Source: Desulfosarcina sp. OttesenSCG-928-A07
Lineage (GTDB): Bacteria > Desulfobacterota > Desulfobacteria > Desulfobacterales > Desulfosarcinaceae
Length of the DNA stretch: 54,378 nucleotides
Assembly: GCA_030267325.1 (NCBI GenBank)
Contig: JAJDJS010000017.1
Coordinates: 1-54,378, forward strand
Direction of reading: 5' to 3'
In this document: one piece after another, positions 17,816 to 27,133 of the stretch
How the letters are laid out: the number at the start of each line of letters is the position of its first letter
Numbering within the stretch: the stretch's first letter is position 1
Program-made: the position numbers and the translations under genes
The notes under the pieces: model-generated
The model's database searches: none
Told to the model about the DNA's origin: nothing
What the model saw: the letters and a program-made list of their open reading frames with translations, nothing else

Positions 17816-18691
17816 ATGATCAGGTTTGCCCAAATCCATGATGATACAGGCGCATTTTGTCAGATGGTCCGGCAGCGGCTGTTTGACCATCAACCGGAAC
17901 GGTTCCGGTTTGATACAGGCGGCGATCTGCGAAAAATTTCAAGCGTTCTACTGCTTATGGGACAAGACCGGACCAGCGGCGAGCTGTTTTTTATGCTCAA
18001 CAAACGGTCCCGGTATGTGCCCCAGCCAGGAGATTTGTGCTGTCCCGGAGGCGGCATATCGCCGATTCTGGACTGCGGTCTGACCCATTTTCTACTGTTT
18101 CCCTTTACCCCGCTGACTTGCTGGCCCCAAATGAACTGGTGGCGGCGGAACCGCCGGACCGACTTTCCCAAACTGTCGCTTTTACTGGCCGCTGCCTTAA
18201 GGGAAGGGTTTGAGGAGATGCGGCTCAATCCCTTTGGCCTCACCTTTCTCGGCCCCATGCCGCCAAAAGAGCTGGTGCTGTTCAAACGGGCCGTCTACCC
18301 CATGGTCTGCTGGATCAACCGGCAGCATCGATTTTTATTAAACTGGGAGGTGGAGCGCCTTGTGCGGATTCCCGTCCGGAATTTTTTCGATGACACCCGC
18401 TATGCCCGGTACCATATTTCTTATAAAACATCGGTTTCCGAAAAAAAGCCCATGCCGGGCCAAGACATGCCCTGTTTTGTCCATCAGGAAAAAGACAGGC
18501 AGGAATTGCTCTGGGGCGTCACTTACCGGATTGTGGTGCATTTTCTGAAAATAGTGTTTAACTATACCCCGCCACCCTTGGGAACGCTGCCGGTGATTCA
18601 TCACCGAATCGGTGATTTCTATCTTCACGGTGCGGGTCGGCAAAACAGAAACTCAAAAGAACAAGATAAACCTTCATATCAAGGAACATGA
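17816..18691 (+). CDS. Nudix/CoA-pyrophosphatase-like protein with split box
   Basis: Nudix hydrolases split nucleoside-diphosphate-linked compounds; the CoA type cleaves coenzyme A. The 291-residue protein has CCPGGGIS (about 76-83) and, much later, LREGFEEMRLNP, which together make a Nudix box, but about 30 extra hydrophobic and basic residues separate the Gly and Arg-Glu-Glu halves. The metal-binding REGFEE is intact. The later part has KRAVYPMVCW and LLNWEVERLVRIPV. From memory, similar split-box proteins occur in other Desulfobacterota, so this is likely a family trait. The gene begins ten bases after MITE copy 3 with no obvious ribosome-binding site. The next gene (FmdB) starts three bases after its stop. 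Confidence 0.65.
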   Translation: MIRFAQIHDDTGAFCQMVRQRLFDHQPERFRFDTGGDLRKISSVLLLMGQDRTSGELFFMLNKRSRYVPQPGDLCCPGGGISPILDCGLTHFLLFPFTPLTCWPQMNWWRRNRRTDFPKLSLLLAAALREGFEEMRLNPFGLTFLGPMPPKELVLFKRAVYPMVCWINRQHRFLLNWEVERLVRIPVRNFFDDTRYARYHISYKTSVSEKKPMPGQDMPCFVHQEKDRQELLWGVTYRIVVHFLKIVFNYTPPPLGTLPVIHHRIGDFYLHGAGRQNRNSKEQDKPSYQGT

Positions 18692-18693
18692 TC

Positions 18694-18906
18694 ATGCCGA
18701 TTTATGAATTTTGCTGCAATGCCTGCAACCATTTGTTTGAACAACTGATTTTTTCATCCGATCAGACCGTTCCCGTCTGCCCGTCATGCGACAGCCGGGA
18801 TGTCCGGAAACTCATGTCATCGGGCCAGGTGCGTCCCAACGGCATCCCGACAGGTTCCGGCGGGTTCACCCCGCCCGCCTGCAAGACCGGTCCAGGCGGC
18901 GGGTGA
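18694..18906 (+). CDS. FmdB-family zinc-ribbon protein
   Basis: A 70-residue protein that begins MPIYEFCCNACNHLFEQ and holds two Cys pairs (CCNAC near residue 7 and CPSC near 30) typical of the FmdB regulatory-type zinc ribbon. The C-terminus is Gly- and Pro-rich (SGGFTPPACKTGPGGG). I start at 18694 because AAGGA lies at 18679 and the family starts MPIYEY. FmdB-type proteins are found widely in anaerobes beside unrelated genes, and their role is unclear. It closes the plus-strand run and faces holA across a terminator. Confidence 0.88.
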   Translation: MPIYEFCCNACNHLFEQLIFSSDQTVPVCPSCDSRDVRKLMSSGQVRPNGIPTGSGGFTPPACKTGPGGG

Positions 18907-18919
18907 GCGATCTGAAATC

Positions 18920-18936
18920 TTGTGCGGTCCGCACAA
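18920..18936. promoter_or_regulatory. Perfect 17-base palindrome
   Basis: TTGTGCGGTCCGCACAA is a perfect palindrome with one central base, 14 bases after the FmdB stop. It could be the top of a short transcript hairpin or a dimer-binding site. The half TGTGCGG also occurs in the hairpin before dnaB. Confidence 0.3.
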
Positions 18937-18968
18937 TCCTGTTTGTATAAAGTGTCAAACCGTCTTTC

Positions 18969-19005
18969 AGGCCTGTGAAGCCCTTTTTTCACGGGCCTTT
19001 CTTCT
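18969..19005. terminator. Bidirectional intrinsic terminator
   Basis: AGGCCTGTGAA pairs with TTCACGGGCCT (11 base pairs, one G-T) around a short T-rich loop, followed by TTCTTCTTC. It lies between the convergent FmdB and holA genes and overlaps the last codons of holA. The A- and T-rich flanks suit termination from both sides. Confidence 0.75.
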
Positions 19006-20440
19006 TCTTCCCGCAGAACCGGATGAGAAAGGCTTCCATAAGGGATACGGGATCTTGACCGGTGGATTTCATGGCCCGGTCGATTTGGCTTAGTTCAATC
19101 ATGGCTTCTGATAATTCTGAAACAGAAAACCGGCTTGCCCGGGAAAGCAGTTGAAACACAGGAAACGGACTTTTGGGGTTTTTCACCAGAACCAGATCCG
19201 TGGCATCGGCTTTTTTGCGTTTTTTCCTGTCATCCGGCGGGGTTCTGAGGGCATCCCATGCTTCGGAAAGAGCGGTATAAATGGCATCATCAGCCTGAAC
19301 CGCGCTGAAAGGACCGCCCGTGAACCGGGAGTAGGTCATCCGGGGGTCCCAGGTGCGGCCCTGGTCACGTTCAATAAAGGCCCGTGCCGCCAGCAGCCGG
19401 CGAATCTGGTTGACTGCCGCCGCCAGAATCTGGAGCGGATGCATCTCATCTGCCAGAAGGCCGCGCATGTGCATGAGGCTGTCTGAAAGGTTTTTGTCCA
19501 CCATGGCATTGGTAAAGGCAAAAATCGGATCTTTCCGGGTCCGGCGAAGGAGAGCCTCCACATCCGCGTTGGTGATGGTATTTCGTTCGCCGGTAAAAGA
19601 AACCAGTTTTTCCAGATTTCCGGAAAGGGTCCGAAGATCAAACCCAGCCCATTCCATAAGCCGCTGACACGCATCCCCAGAAATTTTTTTCCCGGTTCCT
19701 TCAAGGACCCGGGAAATGGCAGTGCGCATCACCTGCTCTTGGGTTATGCGGTCAGCCCGGCTTTCTCCTTTGGGGACACTGCAATCCACAATAAGGCCGG
19801 TTTTATCCAAATTTTTGAACAGGGATTTTCGCCGGTCCACCATGTCTGTGGTAATGATCAGCCGGTTTCCCTCCGGGAATCCCCTGTCCATGGCCAATTG
19901 CAGCAAATCACCATCATTTTGCTTTCCCGGAATCCGAAGGCTGTTTTCTTTGCAATAGGTGATAAGCGGATCCAGCCAAGGCACGGAACCGCCATCGGAT
20001 GATGCTGCCACGGCTTCCCGGGATGCGGGTGTGGTGAGATCATCCAGGGAAAGCCCCAGAACCGACAGAAGACTTAAAAAAGACCGGGACGCTTTTTTCA
20101 TTTCGCCTTTTTGGGCGGCTTGGGCCGCTTTGTCCCGCAAACTGTCTTTGACCTGGGTGGAATAGAAAATCCGGGCATCCCGCAGCATCACCACTTTTTG
20201 AGCAGAAAACAGAGCATAGGTGTTAAGATTTGCCATCACCGCAGCCATGTCGGATTCAGCGCCGTCAAACCCTTCCACATCCATGGACTGTCTGGACTGG
20301 GGAACCAGATGCGTTAAAAGCCCTTCTGCAGCCTGTTGGACCAGAAGTTCCTCACCGTAAATCAATGTGACCTGGGGCCAGTCAGCCGCTGGTGTTCGGG
20401 TCAGATAATCGGAAAACGCAGTGTGGGAAACCGTTGGCAT
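18989..20440 (-). CDS. holA: DNA polymerase III subunit delta
   Basis: HolA opens the sliding clamp as part of the clamp loader. The 483-residue protein starts near TLIYGEELLVQQAAEGL and has ALFSAQKVVMLRDARIF, FDLRTLSGNLEKLVSF and the C-terminal collar region with HPLQILAAAVNQIRRLLAAR. It is longer than E. coli delta (343 residues), mainly because of an insertion at about residues 107-185 (SFLSLLSVLGLSLDDL, then a linker before LITYCKEN). A second member is not seen nearby. It is a single gene between the terminator and lspA. Confidence 0.88.
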   Translation of the reverse strand: MPTVSHTAFSDYLTRTPAADWPQVTLIYGEELLVQQAAEGLLTHLVPQSRQSMDVEGFDGAESDMAAVMANLNTYALFSAQKVVMLRDARIFYSTQVKDSLRDKAAQAAQKGEMKKASRSFLSLLSVLGLSLDDLTTPASREAVAASSDGGSVPWLDPLITYCKENSLRIPGKQNDGDLLQLAMDRGFPEGNRLIITTDMVDRRKSLFKNLDKTGLIVDCSVPKGESRADRITQEQVMRTAISRVLEGTGKKISGDACQRLMEWAGFDLRTLSGNLEKLVSFTGERNTITNADVEALLRRTRKDPIFAFTNAMVDKNLSDSLMHMRGLLADEMHPLQILAAAVNQIRRLLAARAFIERDQGRTWDPRMTYSRFTGGPFSAVQADDAIYTALSEAWDALRTPPDDRKKRKKADATDLVLVKNPKSPFPVFQLLSRASRFSVSELSEAMIELSQIDRAMKSTGQDPVSLMEAFLIRFCGKKKKGP

Positions 20441-20583
20441 GGAAAGGGGAATCCATATAAATGATGAAAATGGATCAGGCTGTTTGGCGAAAAGAGAATA
20501 CGAAAGCAGACGTGTTTCCCCTCCCCCACCCTGTTTTTAAAGGGCGAGAAGGTCGGAAATAGTTTTTTACCCGTACCATAAAA

Positions 20584-21156
20584 TCAGAGTTCGGGAATTT
20601 TTTTCAGCAGCACATGGATGATGAAAATGGCAAGGCCGATGGTAATGGCACTGTCTGCTATATTAAAGGCCGGCCAGTGGTAGGGCCCGATATACACATC
20701 CAGAAAATCCACCACTTCGCCCAGATGCACCCGGTCAATAAAGTTTCCCGCAGCGCCCCCGAAGACCATCGCCAGGGCCGATGCAAGCCATGGATAACGC
20801 TTTGGCGTACTGCGGTAAAAATAGATCATCACCGCCATGGCAAAAAGTGTCACGCCGATAAACAAAAGGGTTCGAATCATCTCACTGCCGTCGGCCATGA
20901 ACCCAAAGGCGCCGCCCGGATTGTGGATGTGGGTGAGGTTGAAAAATCCGGGAATCACCGAAATCGCGTGGTGCAGGGGAATTGTTTTCAAGACCGCCAG
21001 TTTGGTGATCTGATCCAGGATTATCACAATCCCGGAAATGCCGAAAAATACCCGCCATCCCAAATGGGACGGAGATTTTTTTAAACCCCTTGTCCCCTGG
21101 GTCTTTTCCGGTTGTGTGGACGGCGATGCGCCATCTTCCGGATCATGTATCGGCAT
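20584..21156 (-). CDS. lspA: Lipoprotein signal peptidase
   Basis: LspA is the aspartyl protease that removes signal peptides from prolipoproteins in the inner membrane. The 190-residue protein starts at 21156 ([12 protein letters not shown]), overlapping ileS by 14 bases. It has four membrane segments and the catalytic motifs [19 protein letters not shown] and VVDFLDVYI with FNIADSAI, including both Asp residues. About 30 hydrophilic residues precede the first membrane segment, longer than usual. The in-frame residues before 21156 are read from ileS in another frame and rejected. The gene order ileS-lspA is very common. Confidence 0.95.
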   Translation of the reverse strand: MPIHDPEDGASPSTQPEKTQGTRGLKKSPSHLGWRVFFGISGIVIILDQITKLAVLKTIPLHHAISVIPGFFNLTHIHNPGGAFGFMADGSEMIRTLLFIGVTLFAMAVMIYFYRSTPKRYPWLASALAMVFGGAAGNFIDRVHLGEVVDFLDVYIGPYHWPAFNIADSAITIGLAIFIIHVLLKKIPEL

Positions 21157-23959
21157 GGGACCAATCCATCTGGGAAAGGGCGTTTCCGCAGCGGGCGCAA
21201 ATGGTGGGATGATCGGAAACAGTTCCCACTGTTTTGTCATACATCCAGCATCGCTGGCATTTTTCACCTCCGGCCGGCGTGACCTTGACCCATACCCCAT
21301 CGGTTTCCTGGGCCGTATACGCCCCGTCCAGGGGACCTTGCGCAATTTCCACATGGGACACAATCAGAATCGCCCGCAGATCATCTTTGGAAAAACTGCT
21401 CATGACCGGGTACAGGGCATCGGAAAGCCCCACGGTCACTGCCGCATCCAGGCTGTGGCCGATCACTTTTTCCGCTCTGGCCTGTTCCAGGGCCCGGGTG
21501 ACCTCGGATCGCACACTGATCAGGGTCTCCCATGTTTTTGCCAGGTCCGCATCCATGAGCCCGGAATCGGATTCTGGAAACCGGGCGAGGTGAATGCTTT
21601 CTGGTTTATCTTTAAAATCAGGCATATGGCGCCATATTTCTTCTGCGGTAAAAGGCATGATAGGGGCCATGATGCGGGCCATGGTATCCAGAATCCGGAC
21701 CATGGCGGTCTGGGCGCTGCGGCGCTCCGGTGATGTTGGCGGGCTTGTATAGAGTCGATCTTTGAGAATATCCAGATAAAAGGCCGACAGATCCACGGTG
21801 CAATAATTGTACAGCCGGTGGTAGATCACATGAAATTCATAGCTGTCATAGGCTTTTAAGGCCCGGTCGATCACGCCCTGGAGCGTGTGCAGGGCAAACC
21901 GGTCGATATCCTGAAGCTGGTCCACCGGAAGGGCGTCTTTTTGGGGGTCAAAATCGCTGAGGTTTCCCAAAATAAACCGGCTTGTGTTGCGAATCCGGCG
22001 ATAGGCGTCGCTGAGCTGTTTGAGGATATTGTCGGAAATCCGTACATCATCCCGGTAGTCTGAGGCCGACACCCACATCCGCAGGATTTCCGCGCCGTAT
22101 TTGCCGATCACTTCGCCGGGTGCCACCACATTGCCGATGGATTTGGACATTTTTTTGCCGTCCGCATCCACCACAAACCCATGGGTCAGAACCGATTTGT
22201 AGGGCGCCTTGCCACGGGTTTCCACGGCCGTCAAAAGGGCGCTGTGGAACCAGCCCCGGTGCTGGTCACTGCCTTCCAGATACAGATCCGCCGGCCACCT
22301 TAAATAGTCCCGGTCTTCCAGCACAGCCGCATGGCTGACGCCAGAGTCAAACCACACATCCAGGATGTCATCTTCCTTAATAAAGCTGGTGTTGCCGCAG
22401 TGCTTGCAGACAGCGCCCGGCGGTATCAGATCGCCAACCGGTTTTTCAAACCACACATCTGCCCCGTATTCACAAAACAGGTCAAAAATGTGGTTCATGG
22501 CCGCTTCATCCATGTGCAGCCGGTCGCATTTTTCACAGACAAACACGGTGATGGGCACACCCCACGCCCGCTGGCGGGACACGCACCAGTCCGGCCGGTT
22601 TTCAATCATGCCATAAATGCGTTCGCGTCCCCAGTGGGGAATCCACTCCACCCGGTCAATCTCGGAAAGGGCTTTTTGCCGGAGCCCGGTTTTTTCCATG
22701 GAGATAAACCACTGGGGCGTGGCCCGGAAAATCACCGGTTTTTTACAGCGCCAGCAGTGGGGATAACTGTGCCGCAGGTCTGTTCTGGCCAGCAGCATCG
22801 TGTTGCCCAGAAGAGTCTGGATGATAGCGTCATTGGCCTTGAACACAAACTGGCCGGCAAAAAATTCCACCTCATCTGTAAAAACACCACTGTCGTTGAC
22901 CGGCGAATACACATCAAGGCCGTATTTGAGACCCACGTCATAGTCTTCCCGACCATGGCCGGGGGCAGTATGCACGCAGCCCGTACCTGCCTCCAGGGTC
23001 ACATGGTCCCCCAGCACAATGAGGGAATCCCGGTCATAAAACGGATGCCGGCAAACTTTGTTTTCCAGTGCTGCGGCCTTGAATTCCGCAATGATCCGAT
23101 AGTTACCCATCCCAAAGGCCGCCATGCAGGCCTCCACCCGTTCCCGGGCCAGGATCAGCACCTCACCCTCCGGGGTTTCAACCGCCGCATAGTCAAACTC
23201 CGGGTGCAGGGCCACGGCCAGGTTGGCGGGCAGCGTCCAGGGCGTCGTGGTCCAGATCACAACAGAGACATTGCGCCCGGAAAGGGCCGGATCAATCTGG
23301 GCCGAATCGGATTTTAACGGAAATTTCACATACACCGACGGCGAGGTCTCATCCTTATATTCAATCTCTGCTTCCGCCAGGGCAGTTTTGCAACTGCAGC
23401 ACCAGTGAATGGGTTTTTGGCTGCGGAACAGACTGCCGTCCAGGGCAAACTTGCAGCATTCCCGGGCAATAATGGCCTCATAGCGGTATTTCAGGGTCAG
23501 ATACGGATTATCCCATTCGCCCATCACGCCCAGGCGTTTGAATTCATCCCGCTGGATATCAATGAATTTTTCCGCATACACCCGGCAGTGGCGGCGAATC
23601 TCAGCCTGGGTCAGGGATTTCTTTTTTTGTCCCAGTTCCTTGTCCACATTGTGCTCAATGGGAAGCCCGTGACAGTCCCAGCCCGGCACATAGGGCGCGT
23701 CGTATCCGGCCATTTGCCGGGACCGGACAATAATGTCCTTGAGGATTTTGTTCATGGCCGTACCGATATGGATATGGCCGTTGGCATAGGGGGGGCCGTC
23801 ATGAAGAATAAAAAGCGGCCGGCCTTTGGATGATTTTCGGACGCGGTCATACAATTTGTTTTGTTCCCACGCCTCCAGTTGAAGAGGCTCTTTCTGAGCC
23901 AGGCTGGCTTTCATGGGAAAATCAGTATTAGGAAGATTCAGCGTCTTCTTGTAATCCAT
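21143..23959 (-). CDS. ileS: Isoleucyl-tRNA synthetase
   Basis: IleS charges tRNA-Ile and edits valine. The 938-residue protein has the class I signatures: HIGTA in [14 protein letters not shown] near residue 60, KMSKSIGN near 605, and the editing domain between them with [15 protein letters not shown]. The C-terminal zinc site is present (CQRCW, CARCG). The start at 23959 has GGAGGC six bases upstream. It is transcribed with lspA. A good sigma70-like promoter lies at 23999-24027. No T-box leader is seen. Confidence 0.97.
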   Translation of the reverse strand: MDYKKTLNLPNTDFPMKASLAQKEPLQLEAWEQNKLYDRVRKSSKGRPLFILHDGPPYANGHIHIGTAMNKILKDIIVRSRQMAGYDAPYVPGWDCHGLPIEHNVDKELGQKKKSLTQAEIRRHCRVYAEKFIDIQRDEFKRLGVMGEWDNPYLTLKYRYEAIIARECCKFALDGSLFRSQKPIHWCCSCKTALAEAEIEYKDETSPSVYVKFPLKSDSAQIDPALSGRNVSVVIWTTTPWTLPANLAVALHPEFDYAAVETPEGEVLILARERVEACMAAFGMGNYRIIAEFKAAALENKVCRHPFYDRDSLIVLGDHVTLEAGTGCVHTAPGHGREDYDVGLKYGLDVYSPVNDSGVFTDEVEFFAGQFVFKANDAIIQTLLGNTMLLARTDLRHSYPHCWRCKKPVIFRATPQWFISMEKTGLRQKALSEIDRVEWIPHWGRERIYGMIENRPDWCVSRQRAWGVPITVFVCEKCDRLHMDEAAMNHIFDLFCEYGADVWFEKPVGDLIPPGAVCKHCGNTSFIKEDDILDVWFDSGVSHAAVLEDRDYLRWPADLYLEGSDQHRGWFHSALLTAVETRGKAPYKSVLTHGFVVDADGKKMSKSIGNVVAPGEVIGKYGAEILRMWVSASDYRDDVRISDNILKQLSDAYRRIRNTSRFILGNLSDFDPQKDALPVDQLQDIDRFALHTLQGVIDRALKAYDSYEFHVIYHRLYNYCTVDLSAFYLDILKDRLYTSPPTSPERRSAQTAMVRILDTMARIMAPIMPFTAEEIWRHMPDFKDKPESIHLARFPESDSGLMDADLAKTWETLISVRSEVTRALEQARAEKVIGHSLDAAVTVGLSDALYPVMSSFSKDDLRAILIVSHVEIAQGPLDGAYTAQETDGVWVKVTPAGGEKCQRCWMYDKTVGTVSDHPTICARCGNALSQMDWSHADT

Positions 23960-23998
23960 TCACTGCCTCCGTAGCGGAATTTTCTTGATAAACAGAAC

Positions 23999-24027
23999 TT
24001 TTTACTTTGGAATCAGACCGGTGTCAA
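23999..24027 (-). promoter_or_regulatory. Candidate sigma70-type promoter for ileS
   Basis: On the minus strand, TTGACA (24027-24022), 17 bases and TAAAAA (24004-23999). The -35 is perfect and the -10 matches four of six bases. It lies 39 bases ahead of the ileS start codon. Confidence 0.5.
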
Positions 24028-24142
24028 GCGCGCAGAAAAATGTCATCCAAATTTACAATGAGTTGTAATGAAGTGATGTCCGGGCCTGTCTTTCCCCTTT
24101 GGGATACGGCCTGCACCCCATCAATCCACATTGCAAAAGAGC

Positions 24143-24171
24143 TTGACTGCCCCATGGGCCGCTGTTAGTAT
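24143..24171 (+). promoter_or_regulatory. Candidate sigma70-type promoter for cvpA
   Basis: TTGACT (24143-24148), 17 bases, then TAGTAT (24166-24171): each box differs slightly from consensus, and spacing is ideal. It lies about 105 bases before the cvpA start and would drive cvpA-mazG-cinA. Confidence 0.5.
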
Positions 24172-24275
24172 CAAGCCCTGTCAAATCCCATAGAATTTAT
24201 TGCTATTATTAAATATTCAGACTTTTTCAAAACTTTCCACGACCATATGATCGTGTTCATGGCGGATGCGTTTCA

Positions 24276-24803
24276 ATGAATCTTTTTGATATCCTGGTGG
24301 TCACGATTCTGGCTTATGGACTGATTCGTGGTATTTTCAGAGGTTTTGTCAGGGAAGTGGCCGCCATTATCGGTGTTCTGGCCGGATTTTACGCGGCCTA
24401 CACCTATTATCGGTATCTGGCCAACGCTTTTCTTTCCCAGTGGATTGACACCCCCACCTATCAATATATCGTTAGTTACCTGATCATTTTTTCGGTGGTT
24501 CTGGCTGCAGTGGATCTTCTGGCCATGGTCATCACCTACCTCATGAAAATCACCTATACGGGCTGGGTAGACCGCATCAGCGGCGCCCTGTTCGGCATTT
24601 TTAAAGGAACCCTTGTCATCTGCGTGCTGTTTATTGTGTTGACCACCTTTCTCCCGAAAAGTTCCACCTTTATCCGAGAGGCAACGCTTTCCCCCTATGT
24701 GGCGACGGTATCTGAAACCATGATCAGTGTGGCCTCGGATGACTTCCGGAATCGCTTTGCCCTGAAAATAAAGGAGCTGAAAAAGTCTTGGCAGAAAAAC
24801 TGA
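24276..24803 (+). CDS. cvpA: CvpA-family membrane protein
   Basis: CvpA-family inner-membrane proteins were first linked to colicin V production; a role in envelope stress is likely. The 175-residue protein has four hydrophobic segments: LVVTILAYGLIRGIFRGFVR (residues 7-26) with the family's charged turn, then AAIIGVLAGFYAAYTYY, a third around IVSYLIIFSVVLAAVDLLAM and a fourth around LVICVLFIVLTTFL. The first gene of the cvpA-mazG-cinA run, it overlaps mazG by 16 bases. Confidence 0.88.
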   Translation: MNLFDILVVTILAYGLIRGIFRGFVREVAAIIGVLAGFYAAYTYYRYLANAFLSQWIDTPTYQYIVSYLIIFSVVLAAVDLLAMVITYLMKITYTGWVDRISGALFGIFKGTLVICVLFIVLTTFLPKSSTFIREATLSPYVATVSETMISVASDDFRNRFALKIKELKKSWQKN

Positions 24804-25624
24804 TCCCTTCACCGGATGTGCCTCCCGTTGACCGTCTGGTTCATCTGATCAACATCTTGACCGGTGAGAACGGCTGTCCATGGGATAAAAAACAAACACC
24901 AGAAAGTGCCGGCCGGCATCTGATTGAAGAGGCCCACGAGCTGGTGGATGCCATTCTTTCAAGAGACGCCCAGGCCATTTGCGAAGAAACCGGCGATGTG
25001 CTGTTTCAGATTTTTTTTATCATCCACCTGTTTCGTATCCGGGGCGACTTTGACGTAAAGGATGTGGTGGATGCCAATCTTGAAAAAATGATCCGCCGCC
25101 ATCCCCATGTGTTTGGGGATGCGTCCGCCGACACGCCCGAGGCAGTGCTGGAAAACTGGCGGAAAATCAAAAAAACCGAAAAACCCCAAACCCCCCTTTC
25201 GGTTCTGGACGGTATTCCCCAAAGCCTTCCCGGATTGATGCGGGCAGCCCTGGTGTCTGAGCGGGCAGCTGCCACAGGATTTGACTGGCCGGATCTCAAA
25301 GGTGTCATGGCCACGGCCAGGGCGGAATGGAGCGAGTTTTCCCATGCCATTGATGCAAACGGAAGGGTGATCAGCGCGGATGCGGCGGAAGATGAATTGG
25401 GCGATGTGCTGTTTACCCTGGTCAATGTGGCCCGATTTGCCTCCATTCATCCGGAGATGGCCCTTGTCCGGTCCATCCGGAAATTTGAGGCAAGGTTCCG
25501 GTGGATGGAAGACCAGTGCCGAAAAGACAACATCGAATTCAGCAGCCTTGATTTTACACAGATGCACCAGCTCTGGGATCAGGCCAAAAAGGAACTGACG
25601 CCGGCGCATTCTGAAATATCCTGA
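24788..25624 (+). CDS. mazG: Nucleoside triphosphate pyrophosphohydrolase MazG
   Basis: MazG hydrolyses nucleoside triphosphates to monophosphates and pyrophosphate, a house-cleaning role. The 278-residue protein has two MazG domains: GENGCPWDKKQTPESAGRHL and EEAHELVDAI (residues 25-60) with EETGDVLFQIFF, then a second copy with EDELGDVLFTLVNV near residue 200. Start is TTG at 24788, inside the end of cvpA, so translation may be coupled. It is followed 18 bases later by cinA. It is not the antitoxin of the mazEF pair at the right end. Confidence 0.93.
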   Translation: MAEKLIPSPDVPPVDRLVHLINILTGENGCPWDKKQTPESAGRHLIEEAHELVDAILSRDAQAICEETGDVLFQIFFIIHLFRIRGDFDVKDVVDANLEKMIRRHPHVFGDASADTPEAVLENWRKIKKTEKPQTPLSVLDGIPQSLPGLMRAALVSERAAATGFDWPDLKGVMATARAEWSEFSHAIDANGRVISADAAEDELGDVLFTLVNVARFASIHPEMALVRSIRKFEARFRWMEDQCRKDNIEFSSLDFTQMHQLWDQAKKELTPAHSEIS

Positions 25625-25642
25625 ACCCAAGAGAGGACGTTC

Positions 25643-26926
25643 TTGAAAGCGGAAATACTGGCAACCGGCGATGAAATCCGTTCCGGCACACTGGTGGACA
25701 CCAACTCCGCCTATATTGCCGAAATACTGGAAGACAGCGGCATCCCGGTGGTGCGCCACACCACTGTGGGTGATAGCCTGGATGACCTGGTCACCGCCAT
25801 TACGGAAATCAGCCGGCGCGCGGATGTGGCGGTGGTGACCGGCGGCCTGGGGCCCACCCTTGACGACCGGTCTGCTGAAGCAGCTGCCAGGGCGGCAGGC
25901 GTTGACCTTGTCTTTGACCCTTTGGTGTGGGAAACCATCCAGCATTTTTTCACCACCATCGAACGGGCCATCACAACGGACCGGGGGATTCCTGCTTCCA
26001 ACAAAAAACAGGCTTTTTTCCCTGCCGGAAGCCGGGTGATCGACAATACCATCGGCACGGCGCCGGGGTTTGCCATTTCCATCAACCGCTGCCGATTTTA
26101 CTTTCTGCCGGGCGTGCCCTACGAAATGAAACGCATGCTGAAAGACGATGTGATTTCAGACATGATGTCCGGCAAAGACAGTGCGCCCATTTATCACCGT
26201 ATCAAAACCATCTCCATTGTGGGGCTTTCCGAAGCTGTGGCCGGAGAAAAAACCGCTGCCGTAGAAACCCTTTTTCCCGGCGTGATCCTGGGCCTGCGGG
26301 CTTCTTTTCCCCAGATGCAGGTCAAACTGTACGCCCGCCATGCAGACCCTGAATTTCTGGATCACCAAATCAAGGAAGCCACGGCCTGGACCGTTAATGC
26401 CCTTGGGCCGGATCATGTGATTTCCGAAAATGCCGAGACCATGGAAACGGTTCTCGGAAAGCTGCTCATTCAGCATTCCGCCACCCTGGCCGTGGCTGAA
26501 AGTTGCACCGGCGGCTTGATTGCCCACTGGCTCACCAATGTAGCGGGAAGCTCTGCCTATTTTCTCTTTTCCGGCGTTACCTATGCCAATGCCGCCAAAA
26601 TTGATGTCCTTGGCGTGAACCCTGAAACCATCGCCCAACACGGGGCAGTGAGTGAGCCCACGGTTCGGGAAATGGCAGACGGCGTCCGGCGTGTGGGAAA
26701 ATCCACCTTTGGTCTGGCCACATCAGGCGTTGCGGGCCCGGACGGCGGAAGTCCGGACAAACCCATGGGAACCGTCTGCATCGGCGTTTCCGGTCCAAAC
26801 GGCACTTTTTCCCGCACCTTTTATTTTCCCTTCAAAAAACGCCGGATGAACAAGGAGGCTTTTGCCTTGGCCGCCCTCAACCTGCTGCGCCGGGAGCTTT
26901 TGGCTTTTCCCGCTTCACAGAATTGA
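25643..26926 (+). CDS. cinA: CinA-family nicotinamide-nucleotide amidase
   Basis: CinA deamidates NMN to NaMN in pyridine-nucleotide recycling; the N-terminal domain acts on ADP-ribose. The 427-residue protein has the MoaB/MogA-like N-terminal domain (ILATGDEIRSGTLVDTNS, VVTGGLGPTLDD) and the C-terminal PncC amidase domain with the Ser in AESCTGGLIAHWLT (near 290) and GVAGPDGGSPDKPMGTV. Start is TTG at 25643 with GAGAGG upstream. The adjacent mazG supports a nucleotide-housekeeping operon. Confidence 0.93.
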   Translation: MKAEILATGDEIRSGTLVDTNSAYIAEILEDSGIPVVRHTTVGDSLDDLVTAITEISRRADVAVVTGGLGPTLDDRSAEAAARAAGVDLVFDPLVWETIQHFFTTIERAITTDRGIPASNKKQAFFPAGSRVIDNTIGTAPGFAISINRCRFYFLPGVPYEMKRMLKDDVISDMMSGKDSAPIYHRIKTISIVGLSEAVAGEKTAAVETLFPGVILGLRASFPQMQVKLYARHADPEFLDHQIKEATAWTVNALGPDHVISENAETMETVLGKLLIQHSATLAVAESCTGGLIAHWLTNVAGSSAYFLFSGVTYANAAKIDVLGVNPETIAQHGAVSEPTVREMADGVRRVGKSTFGLATSGVAGPDGGSPDKPMGTVCIGVSGPNGTFSRTFYFPFKKRRMNKEAFALAALNLLRRELLAFPASQN

Positions 26927-27133
26927 CGCGCCCGCGTTTAAAGGACATCGTGGGGCTGCCAATTTTCAGTTAAAGGGTGACTTTCATCTTGTCATTTTCG
27001 CGCTGGACGGAACAACGTCAAAAAGTAACAGCATTCTGTTTTGATTTTTTGGAACCCGCCTGAACAAAGGTGAAAACCCAGGTGGACATCATTCCATCTT
27101 GAGCATGATGTGCCCCAAAAGGATACCTTACCC

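Larger units (their letters stand above)
23960..24275. other. Divergent intergenic region ileS/cvpA
   Basis: This 316-base gap between divergent genes holds the two promoter candidates described separately. I see no small gene, RNA gene or MITE copy in it. Confidence 0.5.
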
